NCBI GenBank assembly: GCA_958496175.1
Contig: OY292279.1
Coordinates: forward strand, 19,902,001-19,966,000
Length of the DNA stretch: 64,000 bases
DNA from: Sisyra terminalis
Taxonomy: Eukaryota > Arthropoda > Insecta > Neuroptera > Sisyridae
Reading direction: 5' to 3'
A program made the position numbers and the translations under genes. Below are positions 23,325 to 34,619 of this stretch, piece after piece (positions within the stretch are counted from its first letter, which is position 1; every line of letters starts with the position of its first letter). Under the pieces are notes generated by a model. It was not told the DNA's origin and did no database searches. It saw nothing but the letters and a program-made list of their open reading frames with translations.

Positions 23325-23850
23325 CAATTAGCACCGGTAATTATTTTAAAATGTAAAAATTGTCTTCTTCTAGAAATAGATATTTATATACACAATCATT
23401 ATTAATACGGCATTCAAATCTTTATAAGAGATATGTATCATTAGCATACTAATAAGTAATACCAGGGGTGGCCAAACCAAATGATATTGCTCGCCACTTT
23501 CAAATGCATCTCAACTCAGAGGACTACATATAAAATTATATATATTATTACATTAGATTTACATACGGTTTAACATTAATAAATATTTTTTTTATTTCCG
23601 AGTCACAATTAATAAATTAATGAATTATAATATATGTCCTATGACTCAATTTCTTCTTTATTACGACATGTTTCAACACTTTTTGGCTGTCATTTTCGAT
23701 TGTTAAACTAAGATTTAAACAATTACGTTTTTCGTAAGACTATAAAATTTTCGATATACCAATCTTAAATGTGAATCTTATAAGAGAATACTACCATCGA
23801 TGCAAACAAAGTTGCGTATGTCATTTAATTAAAATTATATTTTTATCTTT
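23325..23850. repeat. Diverged repeat module pair, copy 2 (matches 18945-20525)
   Basis: The left module is AACAATTAGC...AAAAATTGTCTTCTTCTAGAAATAG and the right module TTTTCGATATACCAATCTTA...AAAGTTGCG. The spacing is about 400 bp versus 1.4 kb in copy 1. A hAT 5' end interrupts it. Confidence 0.5.
23463..23560. mobile_element. hAT terminus (CAGGGGTGGCCAAAC type), left end
   Basis: CAGGGGTGGCCAAACC starts at 23463, preceded by AGTAATAC. The inner end of this fragment is not defined, and no right terminus was found downstream. Confidence 0.6.
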
Positions 23851-23896
23851 TATTAAGTTTGCTAAGTTAGAAAATTAAAAAATAAATATATAATTT

Positions 23897-24069
23897 GCCT
23901 ATTAAAGGCCAAGTGATCATGATGGCCGCTTCAAAACTGGCAAGTGTTAGATTCGAATCTTATATCGAGGAAATTTTCGATTTTCCTCGATTTACGGATT
24001 TTATTAACCACTGAGTTCTTAAGGACCGTAGTAGGTATAAAGCGATGATAAATAACAGAGCAAAAAAAA
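23897..24069 (+). mobile_element. tRNA-derived SINE
   Basis: Diverged A-box region GGCCAAGTGATCATGATGG, B-box region TAGATTCGAATCTTAT, then ATCGAGGAAATTTTCGAT and TATAAAGCGATGATAAATAA. Same family and order as 15528-15685. Confidence 0.8.
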
Positions 24070-25777
24070 TTAACCACAAAAAATAGCTTTTAATTAACTC
24101 GAATAGTTTTCAATTCAACAATTAAAATTAAACAATACCAATGTACCGCAAAATAAAACCAGCATCGATACACAATTAATTATAAATTGAAAAAAGCAAG
24201 AATTATCCTATAATCTCTGTCAATTGAATACCAATTCAGCGGATGATAAATTTTCCCCTTAAAACTTGCCAAAATTACCGGTTCAATGTGGAAAGTTTGA
24301 GTATTGAAAATATCATTTATTAAAGTTATAATCCTTCTATGGTACTAATCATTATAATATTAGGTTCAAGTTGTGGAAAATCGGATTTTGTCGGAAATTT
24401 ATGGAAATATGCAGAACCCAGGTAGATATCTCCACAGACTACACCCGTTATTGAAACGACTCGGGTTTGTTCCAGATCTTTTATAGGTTGAGTTAATGTT
24501 TGAAGAGAGAGAAAATAATTTCATGGATCAGTAATCAGAATGCGGGGAAATGGGAAGAGATGACTGGAAGGCTTGAAAGTAAATAACACAAAATGTTGAA
24601 TATTTCATTGTTTCCTCGTTTAATTTCAATATGAATCTGCGCGATTGTTTACATATATTATGTACAATTTTTTCTTATTAAATACTCAATGTAATAAGAA
24701 CGACATTTTTTTTGAGCAAACATAAATAAATAAAAAAAAACCCCTACTGGAAAAACTCCGTATTTTCTATTGACGAAACTGTAAAGTTTTGCTTTGTAAC
24801 CTTTTCTATTCGTCAACGACGTCATTACATCCGAACCTACTTGAAAATGGCTTTCTCATTACCAAGATATAACTTCGAGCCATCTAGTTATCAACCCTTT
24901 TATCTATGGACATTCATATTACATAAATAGCCACTAGCATAGAAAAGCTCGTTGAATATTTCAAAAACGAATTCCTCGAAAAAAATTTTCCCTATTCTAA
25001 ATGCAACTTCTTTGTAGTATCACAGAGTCTATATAGAGGGGGCGAGAAGTGCGACATTCTTCCCAATACGCTTCCATTTGAAATTCTTTCAAGCTTTTTG
25101 TAAATAAAGCTCAGAACGAACGAGTGTGAAAGAGAAATAAAATGCAAATATGGGAAAACTTGTAAGGGGTTAATCCTCCCAAATGGGTTTGCTGAATGTT
25201 CCATATTTTTGATATCCATGTTTTTCTCGAAAATCCGATTTAGAGAGACGAAAAAGGAAACTCGATGAATAAAAGCAGATAACGCAAATGCTCATTTCGA
25301 AATTCAGCGTTAAAACTCTTATTTAATAATAATAGAATTTACGACACAATCGAGTTTTATATTTTTCAATATAATTTCTTCAATTTTTCATTTGATTTTT
25401 ATAGTGGCAAGCAATCGCGTTATTTTCGATGGAAAATTATTTTTGGCCGTAAAATTTGTGCAAATATCAATAAAGTTGATTTTCTCACAAGACAAGATCG
25501 ATTGTGACCTGGAGCCCGCATTGTCAGCACTATAATTGGTTTTATTTCTGCTATTTGAGTTATATTTTTTGATTTATTTTTTTATTCATTTTAACACGCG
25601 AAGATATGAATCAAACTTAAACATTTATTACTAATTTGAAATCATGTAGATATATGTGTTTGTGTTCATGAATGTGTCATATTTTAGAAATTTATGGAAA
25701 GATTTTTCCACAGATTAGATATTTTTATTTCAAACTAAATTTCACCCCATAACAGCCACAAACAATTTGATATAATC
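24070..25777. other. Spacer without recognisable gene
   Basis: Probably single-copy DNA. About 24.4-25.3 kb is somewhat less A+T-rich. The minus-strand 75-codon frame at 24992-25219 has no recognised domain. Confidence 0.45.
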
Positions 25778-25785
25778 GTACCAAG

Positions 25786-26481
25786 TAGTGTCCGATAGAA
25801 ACTAATTTTTACGACCACAACCGAAATCGAATTTCAGCTTCAATCTCAGTTTCGACCAAAACCGAAACCGGAATTTCATTACAACGTCATGTTTTCATCG
25901 AAAAAAATGTTAATCATAATTAGTCAGTCTTTACTTTTAAATTCTAAAGGTATTCATTAGTCATTTAGTCCCTTATATTTCAGCTAATCATAAACTTTTG
26001 TTTATGATTTCAAACTAATTATTTATGCTGAAATAAGGGGTTGATTTGAAAGAAATACACCTAATATTTCTTTTTAATATTAGTAACAAATAACATTCAA
26101 TAATAAAAAAAGTTACAAAACAAAATTACTTTTTATCTAATATGTTTAAATACACAAAATAGAAAGTACTCTTTCTTATATCTTAAAAACAAAATAATTT
26201 CTTCTTAACTTTGATCAGTTTTCTTTCGAACTGAAATAAAAAATATTAAAGATAATATTAAATAAAATTATAATGAACTAATAGATAACAGTACATATTC
26301 ATAATTGAAGAATCAAATAATAAGTAAAAAACAATAATTTTTTAACATTTTTATCTCACGAATTCAGTTTCGGTTTCGGGCGTAGTTACTACTTGACAAC
26401 AGCCGAAACTGAAACTGAGCCGAAACTCGTTTTTGGCCGAAACTACGCCAAAACCGAAACCAAAAGTTCAGTCGGCCACTA
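25786..26481. mobile_element. hAT-like MITE, 696 bp
   Basis: It starts TAGTGTCCGATAGAAACT and ends AGTTCAGTCGGCCACTA, with GAAACCGAAAC-rich subterminal segments at both ends. The flanking octamers GTACCAAG and GTAGTAAG agree at six of eight positions. The interior, including AAGGGGTTGATTTGAAAGAAAT, is shared with the copies at 11700, 40588 and 54848. There is no transposase frame. Confidence 0.75.
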
Positions 26482-26644
26482 GTAGTAAGTAAACTTGTTA
26501 TACCTACTCATATTGCTATTAGTTATACTTTGTTATAGTTCAATTTTATTCTACAAAAAACAAAATTCCTTAATTTTTATTAAAAGAATTATAAAATAGT
26601 ATATTAATCTCCATTGTTTCAGATCTTAATTCGAATATTAAAAT

Positions 26645-26765
26645 GAGTCAGAATGTAGTAGATCACATTTTTATCAGTGCTTTATATTATTTATTTCAAA
26701 TTGAGACGTTTTGTCGATGTAATTCTGACTTCATCAGGCAGCCTTGAAATATTTATTAAAATAAA
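26645..26765 (-). other. CTGATGA...AAAC motif, possible Penelope-like / hammerhead relic
   Basis: On the minus strand CTGCCTGATGAAGTCAG is followed by TCGACAAAACGTC. Penelope-like elements often carry hammerhead ribozymes with CUGAUGA, a short stem and GAAAC. Here the stem could be GTC/GAC, but the G of GAAAC is an A and an extra A follows CTGATGA, so at best this is a decayed ribozyme. Chance remains possible. Confidence 0.25.
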
Positions 26766-27041
26766 TAGTCTCATATATATGACGTAGATATCCAATAAGA
26801 AAGGATTTTTGAAAATTAAAAAGATGATAAGATACTTTAACTGATTTTTTCTGTATAGACTGTATCGAACATAACTATTAAATTACGAAGATTATTAGCC
26901 ATAATCGATAACAGGTAAAGAAAAATATGTGAATCTTTTATATTTTTTACTCTACAGAAGGTAGTTAGCAAACAGTTTATCTAAAAAAGCGATTAAATTC
27001 TTCGAGCATATATCTTGTATACTAAAAGAAATGTTCCAATC

Positions 27042-27208
27042 GCCTACTAGTGGCCGAGTGGTTAAAGTGACCACTTCAAAACTAGTAGGTGTTGGGTTCG
27101 AATCTCGTGTCAAGCTTTTAAATATTTCTCGATTTACAAATTTTTATTAACTCTAGAGTTTCTTTAGACCTTGTGAGTTATAAAGCGATGGTAAAACAAC
27201 TAAAAAAA
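27042..27208 (+). mobile_element. tRNA-derived SINE, well preserved
   Basis: The head CCTACTAGTGGCCGAGTGG is followed by TTAAAGTGACCACTTC, the B box GGGTTCGAATCTCG and the tail TATAAAGCGATGGTAAAACA. The A and B boxes are close to the pol III consensus. It is one of the best copies for a consensus. Confidence 0.85.
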
Positions 27209-28500
27209 TATTTCAATCATATTTTAACTCTCGATTTTATAATTCGTCCAGCAACGCGATCGGGTAATGGTGAGTTTTAATTAAAAAACTTTCAAAGCTT
27301 TTTATTCTTTAACAAAGTATTTCAAAATACTTCTTAATTTACTGGGAGTAACCAAATCTTGCATTTTCTAACACCATATCAAGCCTCTCCTCAACATATC
27401 AGTAGACCCCAAAAAATTAAATATACATACCAGATAAAAACAATCCTATTTCAATTCCCAACTATTACTGATCAATTATCTATATTCTTCTTCTCTTTCC
27501 ATATTTCATCAAACTGTTGAGTTTAAATAATTCAAATCGATTTCAGTTTCATGTTACTGGTTTTATTTGCCATTGTAAACACCAAATGTTTATCATATGA
27601 TTCTAATTTCTACTTTGAAATTCCATGAAATAGATGTTTGATTTTACTAAATTTATAATAGGAAAAATAAAATTGATGTATGTTTAGTTCTTCATTTCTG
27701 TTTACATACAAATATGGCATCATATATCATGCCAAATAATGAATCAATTATTATCTATTTTCCGATGCACTATTTAGGATAGTGAATAATAAAACTTTTA
27801 TTCTACTTGTTACAACCATTATACAGATAAGTTTTGCTATAATTACTTTGTCAATTATTTCTAAATATTTTTTTAAAAGATAAAAATACCGACCCTCAAA
27901 ATTTAAGTGAAGTATTACATTTGAAACTACTTCTATTTATAATTGTTTTGAAAAGGGATCAAGCATCGTATATTATGAATATCTTATAGTTATTGAAATC
28001 CCAAAGCTTTAAAAGCTTTGAATGTGTAGTCACTTGAACAACCTTTGAAACCTAAACCATATTCTAATTCTTACAAAGAACTTGGTTTAACATAAAAGAT
28101 CATCTCTTGCATTAAATATAGATATATAAATTCACCAATGTTTTTCTCATTTTGGACCAACAAAAACTAGAAAAAAGTTATAGGTTTTTTTTTAATAATA
28201 AGTATAATTTTAATAATTTTTATTAACATTACTGTACAAATTTATGAGTATGTATACGTTAACTCGTTTAAGTATGCTACGCATTAAATTTTTAGTACTG
28301 GATTGGCATTCCTTGAATTTACTTATTGGTTCTTTTTACGTCAAATACTTCTTCCATCGTACAATTTTTGATGAAACCTGCACTTCTAGTGGAATTTAAG
28401 TCCTAAATTTTTCACTTAAAATTTAGTCAAATTAATCAAAAGAACTGCATGTTGGACACTCCTGCCTTAGAGGATACCTACTACAACTATAAAAATAGTT
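27209..28500. other. Spacer without recognisable gene
   Basis: A+T-rich, with a short AAGCTTT-type palindrome near 28010. No repeat or coding evidence. Confidence 0.5.
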
Positions 28501-28521
28501 GGTGTTATAATAATCAAAAAT

Positions 28522-28585
28522 ATCGATGTTAACCATCACTTAAAATTATATCGATATATCGATGTTTTTTGACAAAGATATCGAT
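28522..28585. promoter_or_regulatory. Cluster of four ATCGAT words
   Basis: ATCGAT occurs at 28522, 28550, 28558 and 28580; the middle pair reads ATATCGATATATCGATG. TATCGATA is the core of the DREF/BEAF-type site in flies. In this transposon-rich setting the cluster may instead be a transposon-internal repeat, and the TATCGA-TA form is incomplete in most copies. Confidence 0.3.
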
Positions 28586-28832
28586 GTATTGAAAACACCA
28601 ATTTAAATGTTTCCGCTACTACAAATCTCAAATTTAGAAGTATTTGAAACACTGGTACCAATCAAGTGCCTAAATGAACTTTGGTTATTTGTGAAGCTTC
28701 TAAATCAAAGTTTATCACCGATAGCATGTTGATTAACTTACTGATATCACTTTGTTTGCTAATTGATTAAAAGTTGGCTTCCGAGACTACTTTCTATTCA
28801 TTTTCCATTACAACAATAACATTTTTTTAGTA

Positions 28833-28977
28833 ATTTATCATCGCCTTATAACTGCCAAGGCTTTTCGCGACTCTAGGGTTAATAATAAACCGAAAATCGA
28901 AAAATATTGAAAATTTGCTTGGTATGAAGGTCCAGCACAGTACCTTCCAGTTTCGAACCACTTGATCACCAGTAGAC
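28833..28977 (-). mobile_element. tRNA-derived SINE, minus orientation
   Basis: Read on the minus strand: CTACTGGTGATCAAGTGG head, TTCGAAACTGGAAGG, a disrupted B box, ATTTTCGATTTTCGG, AACCCTAGAGTCGC and CTTGGCAGTTATAAGGCGAT. Diverged but colinear with the family. Confidence 0.75.
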
Positions 28978-28979
28978 TT

Positions 28980-30780
28980 TTATTTCAATTACAAGATACA
29001 AAATTAATTAAAATATAGGTAACTAATAACTAAATTATTAATTAGACATTAAATATTTTCTACTTATTAATAAAAACAAAACTGTACGAACATTTCGCAA
29101 TATTTCACCTGAAAAATGTTAATTATAAGTTTAAGTTTGTCGTTTCGGAATTGAACTTTATTTGAAAAACATTTTTCATCAAATTTATGTACACAATAAA
29201 TCAGTCGAATGTTGCCGTTTGCCAACAAAGATGATGACATAGCGCATTTATACACGACGAGGAAACTTTTGCTGAAAATCCTTGCTTTTTGATCGAACTA
29301 ATTTTTTAAGTTTGTGACACATTTCACGTGAACTTTTCAAGATTCCCGAATGGAGAGCGAACAAATGTGAGAAGCTTGCGAAAGCTCACATATGAGCTTT
29401 TGGTTTCGTATGTGTTTTAATATTGACGTCAATGTTTATTCTTCGGGTTTATATGATTTCGTAAGATAAAACAAAAAGAAATGAAAATTTGAAATGGAAG
29501 ATTTACCAGCAGATTTGATCAAATAGAGTGTGAGATACTTGGGGATAAAAGCGCATGACATGAATGAAAGTGGTTGACAAATCTATCCCAAATTAAAAAG
29601 CTTTCCTAAATAAAATACTTAAGCTTTTATATTTTTTTTCTAGTAATATTTATGTTTTAATTTGGATACAAATATTCAAAAATTAAACAATATGAGTATG
29701 ATTAACACATATTATATGATTTTTTTAAATCAAATCGTCGTAGATAAAATTAAATTAATATTACCGGATGTTTACATCGATCAATGGCAAATTTATCATC
29801 AAATAGGTAAATTTATCGTTGTTACAACTTCAAAGCACAAATCAGTATCTCTCTAAGATATTTGATGTTCAGTATGCAAATATTGAAACGTTATATTATA
29901 AAAGACGATTTGAAGCATTTCAATTTAATTTTCCAATAACTAAGATGAAATCAATATAGACATTTCAATTTAGGTTTAAATTTCATAAGAGAATGAATCT
30001 AAGGAAATTTGATAAAAGTAATTATATTACACGATATAAAAAAAAAAAGATTAGTATCATCGGTTTTTCCTTTATTCATCTGAAATTATTATTTTATTTT
30101 TTATCTTAAAGTCTGTTACATGACACAAGTCTGCTACATCTAAGTGATCTATTTTATTCATAATTGAACCACTTTTCACTATCGTCTTTATATATCAAAA
30201 CTTTTTTTTTAATAATTTGAATAATAATTTTAACTTTTCAAAAAAATTTCTAAGGAAAGCTCTAAAATAGTGTTACTAACAAGGCTCAGATTGCCATAAG
30301 GCTAGTAAAGCTATTACAAAGGGCCAAAAGTGTTAGGGGACGACAAATGTTGAAGTATAAGAATAAAAACAATATAATGAAATATAAACAAATTAAAAAC
30401 ATTTTAAAATACAATATACAATGCATCGGCCATACCTAGAATAGTAGAAATTTGATTTCATTAGTAAGAAAAACGATGCTCAGTTGCCTGCGCAGTACCT
30501 ATTAACAGTAGTGCTAGAATTCACTTAAAAATTTAATTTAATTAAAAAGTATATTAAAATTTATTGTTTACCAGTAGTAGAAACAAAAAGCAAAAATTAT
30601 TGTAGATAAGAGATGGCAACAAACTTTCCAAACTAAGGACTCCAAATTCGTATATCCGGCGCTATTTCCCCTACTATTTTAACTATAGATATTACTGAAC
30701 AACAATTAACTTGGGTAAAAAAAATTAAAAAGTTATTCGCTAAAAATATGCTAAACGTAATAGTCCGAGACCTAGCGAAA
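28980..30780. other. Spacer without recognisable gene
   Basis: Short frames at 29067-29255 and 29662-29856 show no domain. About 29.2-29.5 kb is slightly richer in G+C. Nothing further is supportable. Confidence 0.45.
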
Positions 30781-30787
30781 AAAAATA

Positions 30788-31089
30788 GAATTTTAAGAAA
30801 ACTGATATTTGGATATAGCCACGTTATTGGTCTTTCGGTCAGGGTAAGGGCAGTCTGGTTCCTGGTACAAGTTACATTTATTTGTAGATCTTCTATTGGC
30901 ATAGATAATAAAAAAAAATAAAAAAATGATCTTTATGATCTTTTGATCTAAACGATTTTTATTACCTATACCAATAGAAAATGCACAAATAAATGCAACT
31001 TGTACCGGCAACCAAACTGTCCTTACTCTAACCGAAAGGCCGATAAATTGGCCACATATCCAAAAATCAGCTTTCTTAAAAAAATATTC
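30788..31089. repeat. Long inverted repeat with ~125-bp arms
   Basis: The left arm contains TTGGTCTTTCGGTCAGGGTAAG, and the right arm contains its inverse CTTACTCTAACCGAAAGGCC. Matching pairs continue through TTACATTTATTTGT/ACAAATAAATGCAA and TATTGGCATAG/CTATACCAATA to a ~40-50-bp A+T-rich centre. The arms are visibly less A+T-rich than their flanks. The minus-strand frames at 30633-30902 and 30793-31164 run through the arms and mirror each other, so they are not independent genes. A foldback MITE is likely; no target duplication was found. Confidence 0.75.
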
Positions 31090-31302
31090 AACATTTATAA
31101 ACATTGACTTATTTGTTAAGCAAATCCTTTTACAAAATATGTAACTAGAAAGGAAAAATGCCAAAATATCTTCTTGTATATGTAAAATCCAACGCTTTTT
31201 AGTCCATGTGTTTAAAGCTCCATCAATTGAATTCTACAGATCCAATTTCAATCATTCTTTTTTTGTACGATTTTATACGAACACTTTAAAACTATCAATT
31301 TA

Positions 31303-31405
31303 TTTAGCGACTCTAGGGTTAGTAAAAATTCGTAAATCGAGAAGTACCGAAAATTTGCTCGATACGAGATTCGAACTCAACACTTACCAGCGGCCACCGA
31401 TAGAC
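31303..31405 (-). mobile_element. tRNA-derived SINE fragment, minus orientation
   Basis: Read on the minus strand: CTATCGGTGGCCGCTGGTAAG, the B box GAGTTCGAATCTCG, TATCGAGCAAATTTTCGG and AACCCTAGAGTCGCT. The head between A box and B box is shortened and the 3' tail is missing. Confidence 0.75.
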
Positions 31406-31529
31406 AATTTTTTTGATTTATAGAAAAATTATTCCTTCTGGTTTTGGTAACAACGTAAAATGATAACTTAACATTTAGCGAAAAAAATCAAAACCTATCG
31501 ATCGAAAATGACAACTCTTACTTCAATTA

Positions 31530-32325
31530 ATTCAATTAATTTTATTCCAACCCTAAGGGATGAAGCAAGTGGTGAAAGTTTTCTTCAAATTTTCACTTCT
31601 CAATTTCCCATCGTAAAAAAAATAATTTATCAACTGTCGAAACAATTATTTTTAGTCCACTATCTTGAATTTGCCAATTATATATTAACATATAAATGAT
31701 TCATAAATATCTACACATTTATACCTTAAAAATGGTATTCTTTAATAACTGTTGTAATACTCATTTACGATAAATAATATGCTTGGGTTATTATTTTGAG
31801 CTCTTAGTCTTATGCTGAAAACCAAATCATTTTAGCAGTCTTGCATTTTAATGGAATGATAATACTGAAAAATTTTCAATTTTGGTACATTTTTTATCTT
31901 CATTCAATAAAAGCTTCTTATCTTACCATGGTTATTTTTTTTCCAACTCTATGGGATGAAACAAGTGGTTGAAAGTTTTCATCAAATTTTCACTTATTTA
32001 TTTCCCATCGTAACAAAAACAATTTACCAACTTTCGAAACAGTTATTTTTAGTCCAATATCTTGAATTCATCAATTATTAATTAACATATACATGATTCA
32101 TAAATCTCTACACACTTATACCTTAAAAATGATTTTCTTTAAGAATTGTTGTAATACTCAATTACGATAAATAATATGCTTGGGTTATTATTTTGCGTTC
32201 TTAGTTTTATGCTGAGAACCTAATCATTTTAGCCGTCTTGCATTTTAATGGACTGACAATATTAAAATTTATCAATTTTGGTACATTTTTCATTTTCATT
32301 TCACTAATATCTCTGCAAACATTGT
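31530..32325. repeat. Tandem duplication, 396-bp period
   Basis: GGGATGAAGCAAGTGGTGAAAG at 31557 recurs as GGGATGAAACAAGTGGTTGAAAG at 31953. The match runs with the same 396-bp offset through TATACCTTAAAAATG, GATAAATAATATGCTTGGG, TTTTAGC-GTCTTGCATTTTAATGG and TTTTGGTACATTTTT. The copies differ by scattered substitutions. No coding frame spans both. Confidence 0.88.
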
Positions 32326-32329
32326 ATTT

Positions 32330-33580
32330 TTCAATTAAATCAAAGGTGTGTGGGATATTCATACAAACCCACACGTACGCCATTAAAGATATTAATGGCA
32401 TTTTTGTAATGAATGGTCAAATGTGTATTTAAATAAGAGAATTTGAAATGATTTACATATTTAGTTAATGACGGTCTGTAAAATTAATCAGATCAGTAAT
32501 TTATATAATAGATATATATAAGAGAAGGATATATATAAAATATTTTCAAGAAGAAAGAAGGAAACTCTTTCAAGCTCTCTTTTTTATCTCTAGTTTATAA
32601 AATTATGAGAAATTAGCATTCAAATATACTTAAAAGCATTGATAGTGCATTAACAGAAAATATTGAAAAAATTACATGAGATATACCAAGTAAAAATATA
32701 CGTTTCTTGATATATAATTTCAATTTCTTTCAATAAATACAATATGCATTCACTCATAATGTAATCAGTTGGAAAATTCAATCATAAATTCTGAATATAA
32801 ACTCTGACAAAATCCAATAAGGAATAAGTACTACACAGAAGTATAGGGAAACAGCGTAAAACTCTTGAACAAGCTATAATAATCGAACAAACATAATAAT
32901 AGAGAATTAAATATAAGTGCCTTAGCGTTACAATTTTCTAGGAAAAATTACAGAGCGAAAAATATAATTCCACGTAGGGTGCAAGTGCAATTGCATTTTA
33001 AAATAGGATTTGTATATAGTTTTGCACTAGTTTAATATAAGGAACACAGTTACGTGAATTGTGATACGAGAAAATTGAGTTTAAAATACGAAATATACAG
33101 TTAAAAGACACGAAAAGAAAGTATTAACGTTTTTCTTTTTTTATTTTCTTAAATTTAATGATTAATTTAGAGAAAATTTGACTATGCATATGTTGAACCT
33201 TTAAACAAATAGGTTTTCTATTTTTCTATCATAGCAATCATGGAAGAAAAAAGCAATTCACACAAATATGATAAACAAATATGGATATTTAAACATTAGA
33301 AAACATTTTCACGGTAGAAAACCTGGCAAAATTACAGTTATACTGAAACTACGGGAGCTTTCGCGTGATCAATAAAGGTGATTTGTATAGTAAAGAAAAC
33401 TTTCTATAGAAAACAACGTATATAAAACTGGACTTCAGTTTCGGCCTTCTTATAGTTTCTCTTTCTAGCTTTTTCTTTTTAACGCGACTGCAATATGGCG
33501 GCGGAATGTTATTCTGAAAGTATTAGAACGGAATAAACCATTGATCTTTAAATATAGATAGAGCGGGCATGTGGCGTTTA
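32330..33580. other. Spacer without recognisable gene
   Basis: A+T-rich, with a TATATA-rich stretch near 32.5 kb. Around 33.4-33.6 kb composition becomes more balanced, with a CAATATGGCGGCGGAATG word. Nothing identifiable. Confidence 0.45.
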
Positions 33581-33584
33581 AAAC

Positions 33585-33810
33585 GCCGTCTACAAAGGCA
33601 CAAATTTTATGATAACTAAAAACAACAACTGGTCATTGAGTACTGATAAGCGCCAATCTATTTAAACAAGCGTTTGGAATAAGCACTTGCATTTTATTTG
33701 GTTCCTTTGCTTCAGTTGCTACCACTAGAGAAGTGCAATGCTTCCAACATGGGCACTGTTGCATTTTGTTTAGTTCACTCCACATTTGTTCCTATGTAGA
33801 CGGCGCTGGC
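33585..33810. repeat. Inverted-repeat element, about 225 bp
   Basis: GCCGTCTACAAAGGCACAAAT at the left is inverted at the right as ATTTGTTCCTATGTAGACGGC. Inside, CACTTGCATTTT and AGTGCAATGCTTCCAA suggest further partial symmetry. It is probably a MITE; no target duplication was found. Confidence 0.5.
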
Positions 33811-33984
33811 TGTTACTTCTAGTGCGTCTTGCCATTTACGGTACAGTGCGCCATCCATACATACATATTAGAGAAGAAGGTAGAAGAAGGACTTTTCTTC
33901 GTAATATTTTATTTTTTTTAGATATCGTAATTCCTAGTAAGCACTCAGCTTACTTAAACCATAAGCTTAAACTTTGACCAAGGA

Positions 33985-34387
33985 AAAATGTAAGAAATAG
34001 ATTTTTGGTAAGCATTTTTACCAAAAAATGCAAATTTTGGTGATATTTGCTCGATATTTTTTTAAATAGCTGTAATTAAGTAAAAATCCTTCGCTCAAGT
34101 CCTTGTGAGTTGTGTATCGAAGACCAGTGTAAAATTTCATCAAAATCGGTTTAGTAGTTCTTGAGGAATCTTGACAACCGACTTTAAAAAACCATTTTCA
34201 GAAAAACACGACAATAGACGAGCAACTGCACCAATATACCTGCGACGTCCTGAGCTTCCCAACGTTTTATCTTCAAAACTATTACTGGGATCAACTTAAA
34301 AATTTAGGACAATATTCTAAAGACGTTATAGAAATTAATAAGATAATCAAAAACGATTTTTTGGAGATCTGAAACCCATGTAACCCC
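33985..34387. mobile_element. TTAA element, copy with ...TGTAACCCC end
   Basis: The right end ATGTAACCCC abuts TTAA at 34388-34391. Inside are ATTTCATCAAAATCGG, ATCTTGACAACCGACTTT and CAACTGCACCAATATACCTG, a series shared with 41690-42020 and, inverted, with 14822-15390. The left boundary is not certain. Confidence 0.6.
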
Positions 34388-34559
34388 TTAAAGAGATAAT
34401 GAGTAGAAAGAAGTATTAAAAGCTCTATTTGGGAATCAGTAATATTCGTTGTTAAATATATACGTGTTTAATTTTAAATTCAAGTATCATTGTCTGCTAA
34501 ATTTTTAATACACATTTTCAATTAAAAGAGTTGAAATTTACCTAAAAAATTATTTAAAA

Positions 34560-34611
34560 TGCCTGTGATCGACTGTCGACCTATTCGTGATCGACCGTTT
34601 GTTCACCCCTG
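34560..34611. mobile_element. hAT terminus with GTCGA repeats
   Basis: It ends GATCGACCGTTTGTTCACCCCTG, whose reverse complement begins CAGGGGTGAACAAACGG, a hAT-type terminus. It includes GATCGACTGTCGACC. The opposite end was not found. The relation to 8565-8640 is suggested by the shared GTCGA words. Confidence 0.5.
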
Positions 34612-34619
34612 TTGTAGAA

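Noticed and set aside
28002..28020. CAAAGCTTT/AAAGCTTTG palindrome
   Set aside because: The palindrome is short and A+T-rich, and such words are expected by chance in this composition.
30633..31164. Two minus-strand frames of 89 and 123 codons
   Set aside because: They run through the two arms of an inverted repeat and mirror each other. They are best explained by the repeat, not by genes.
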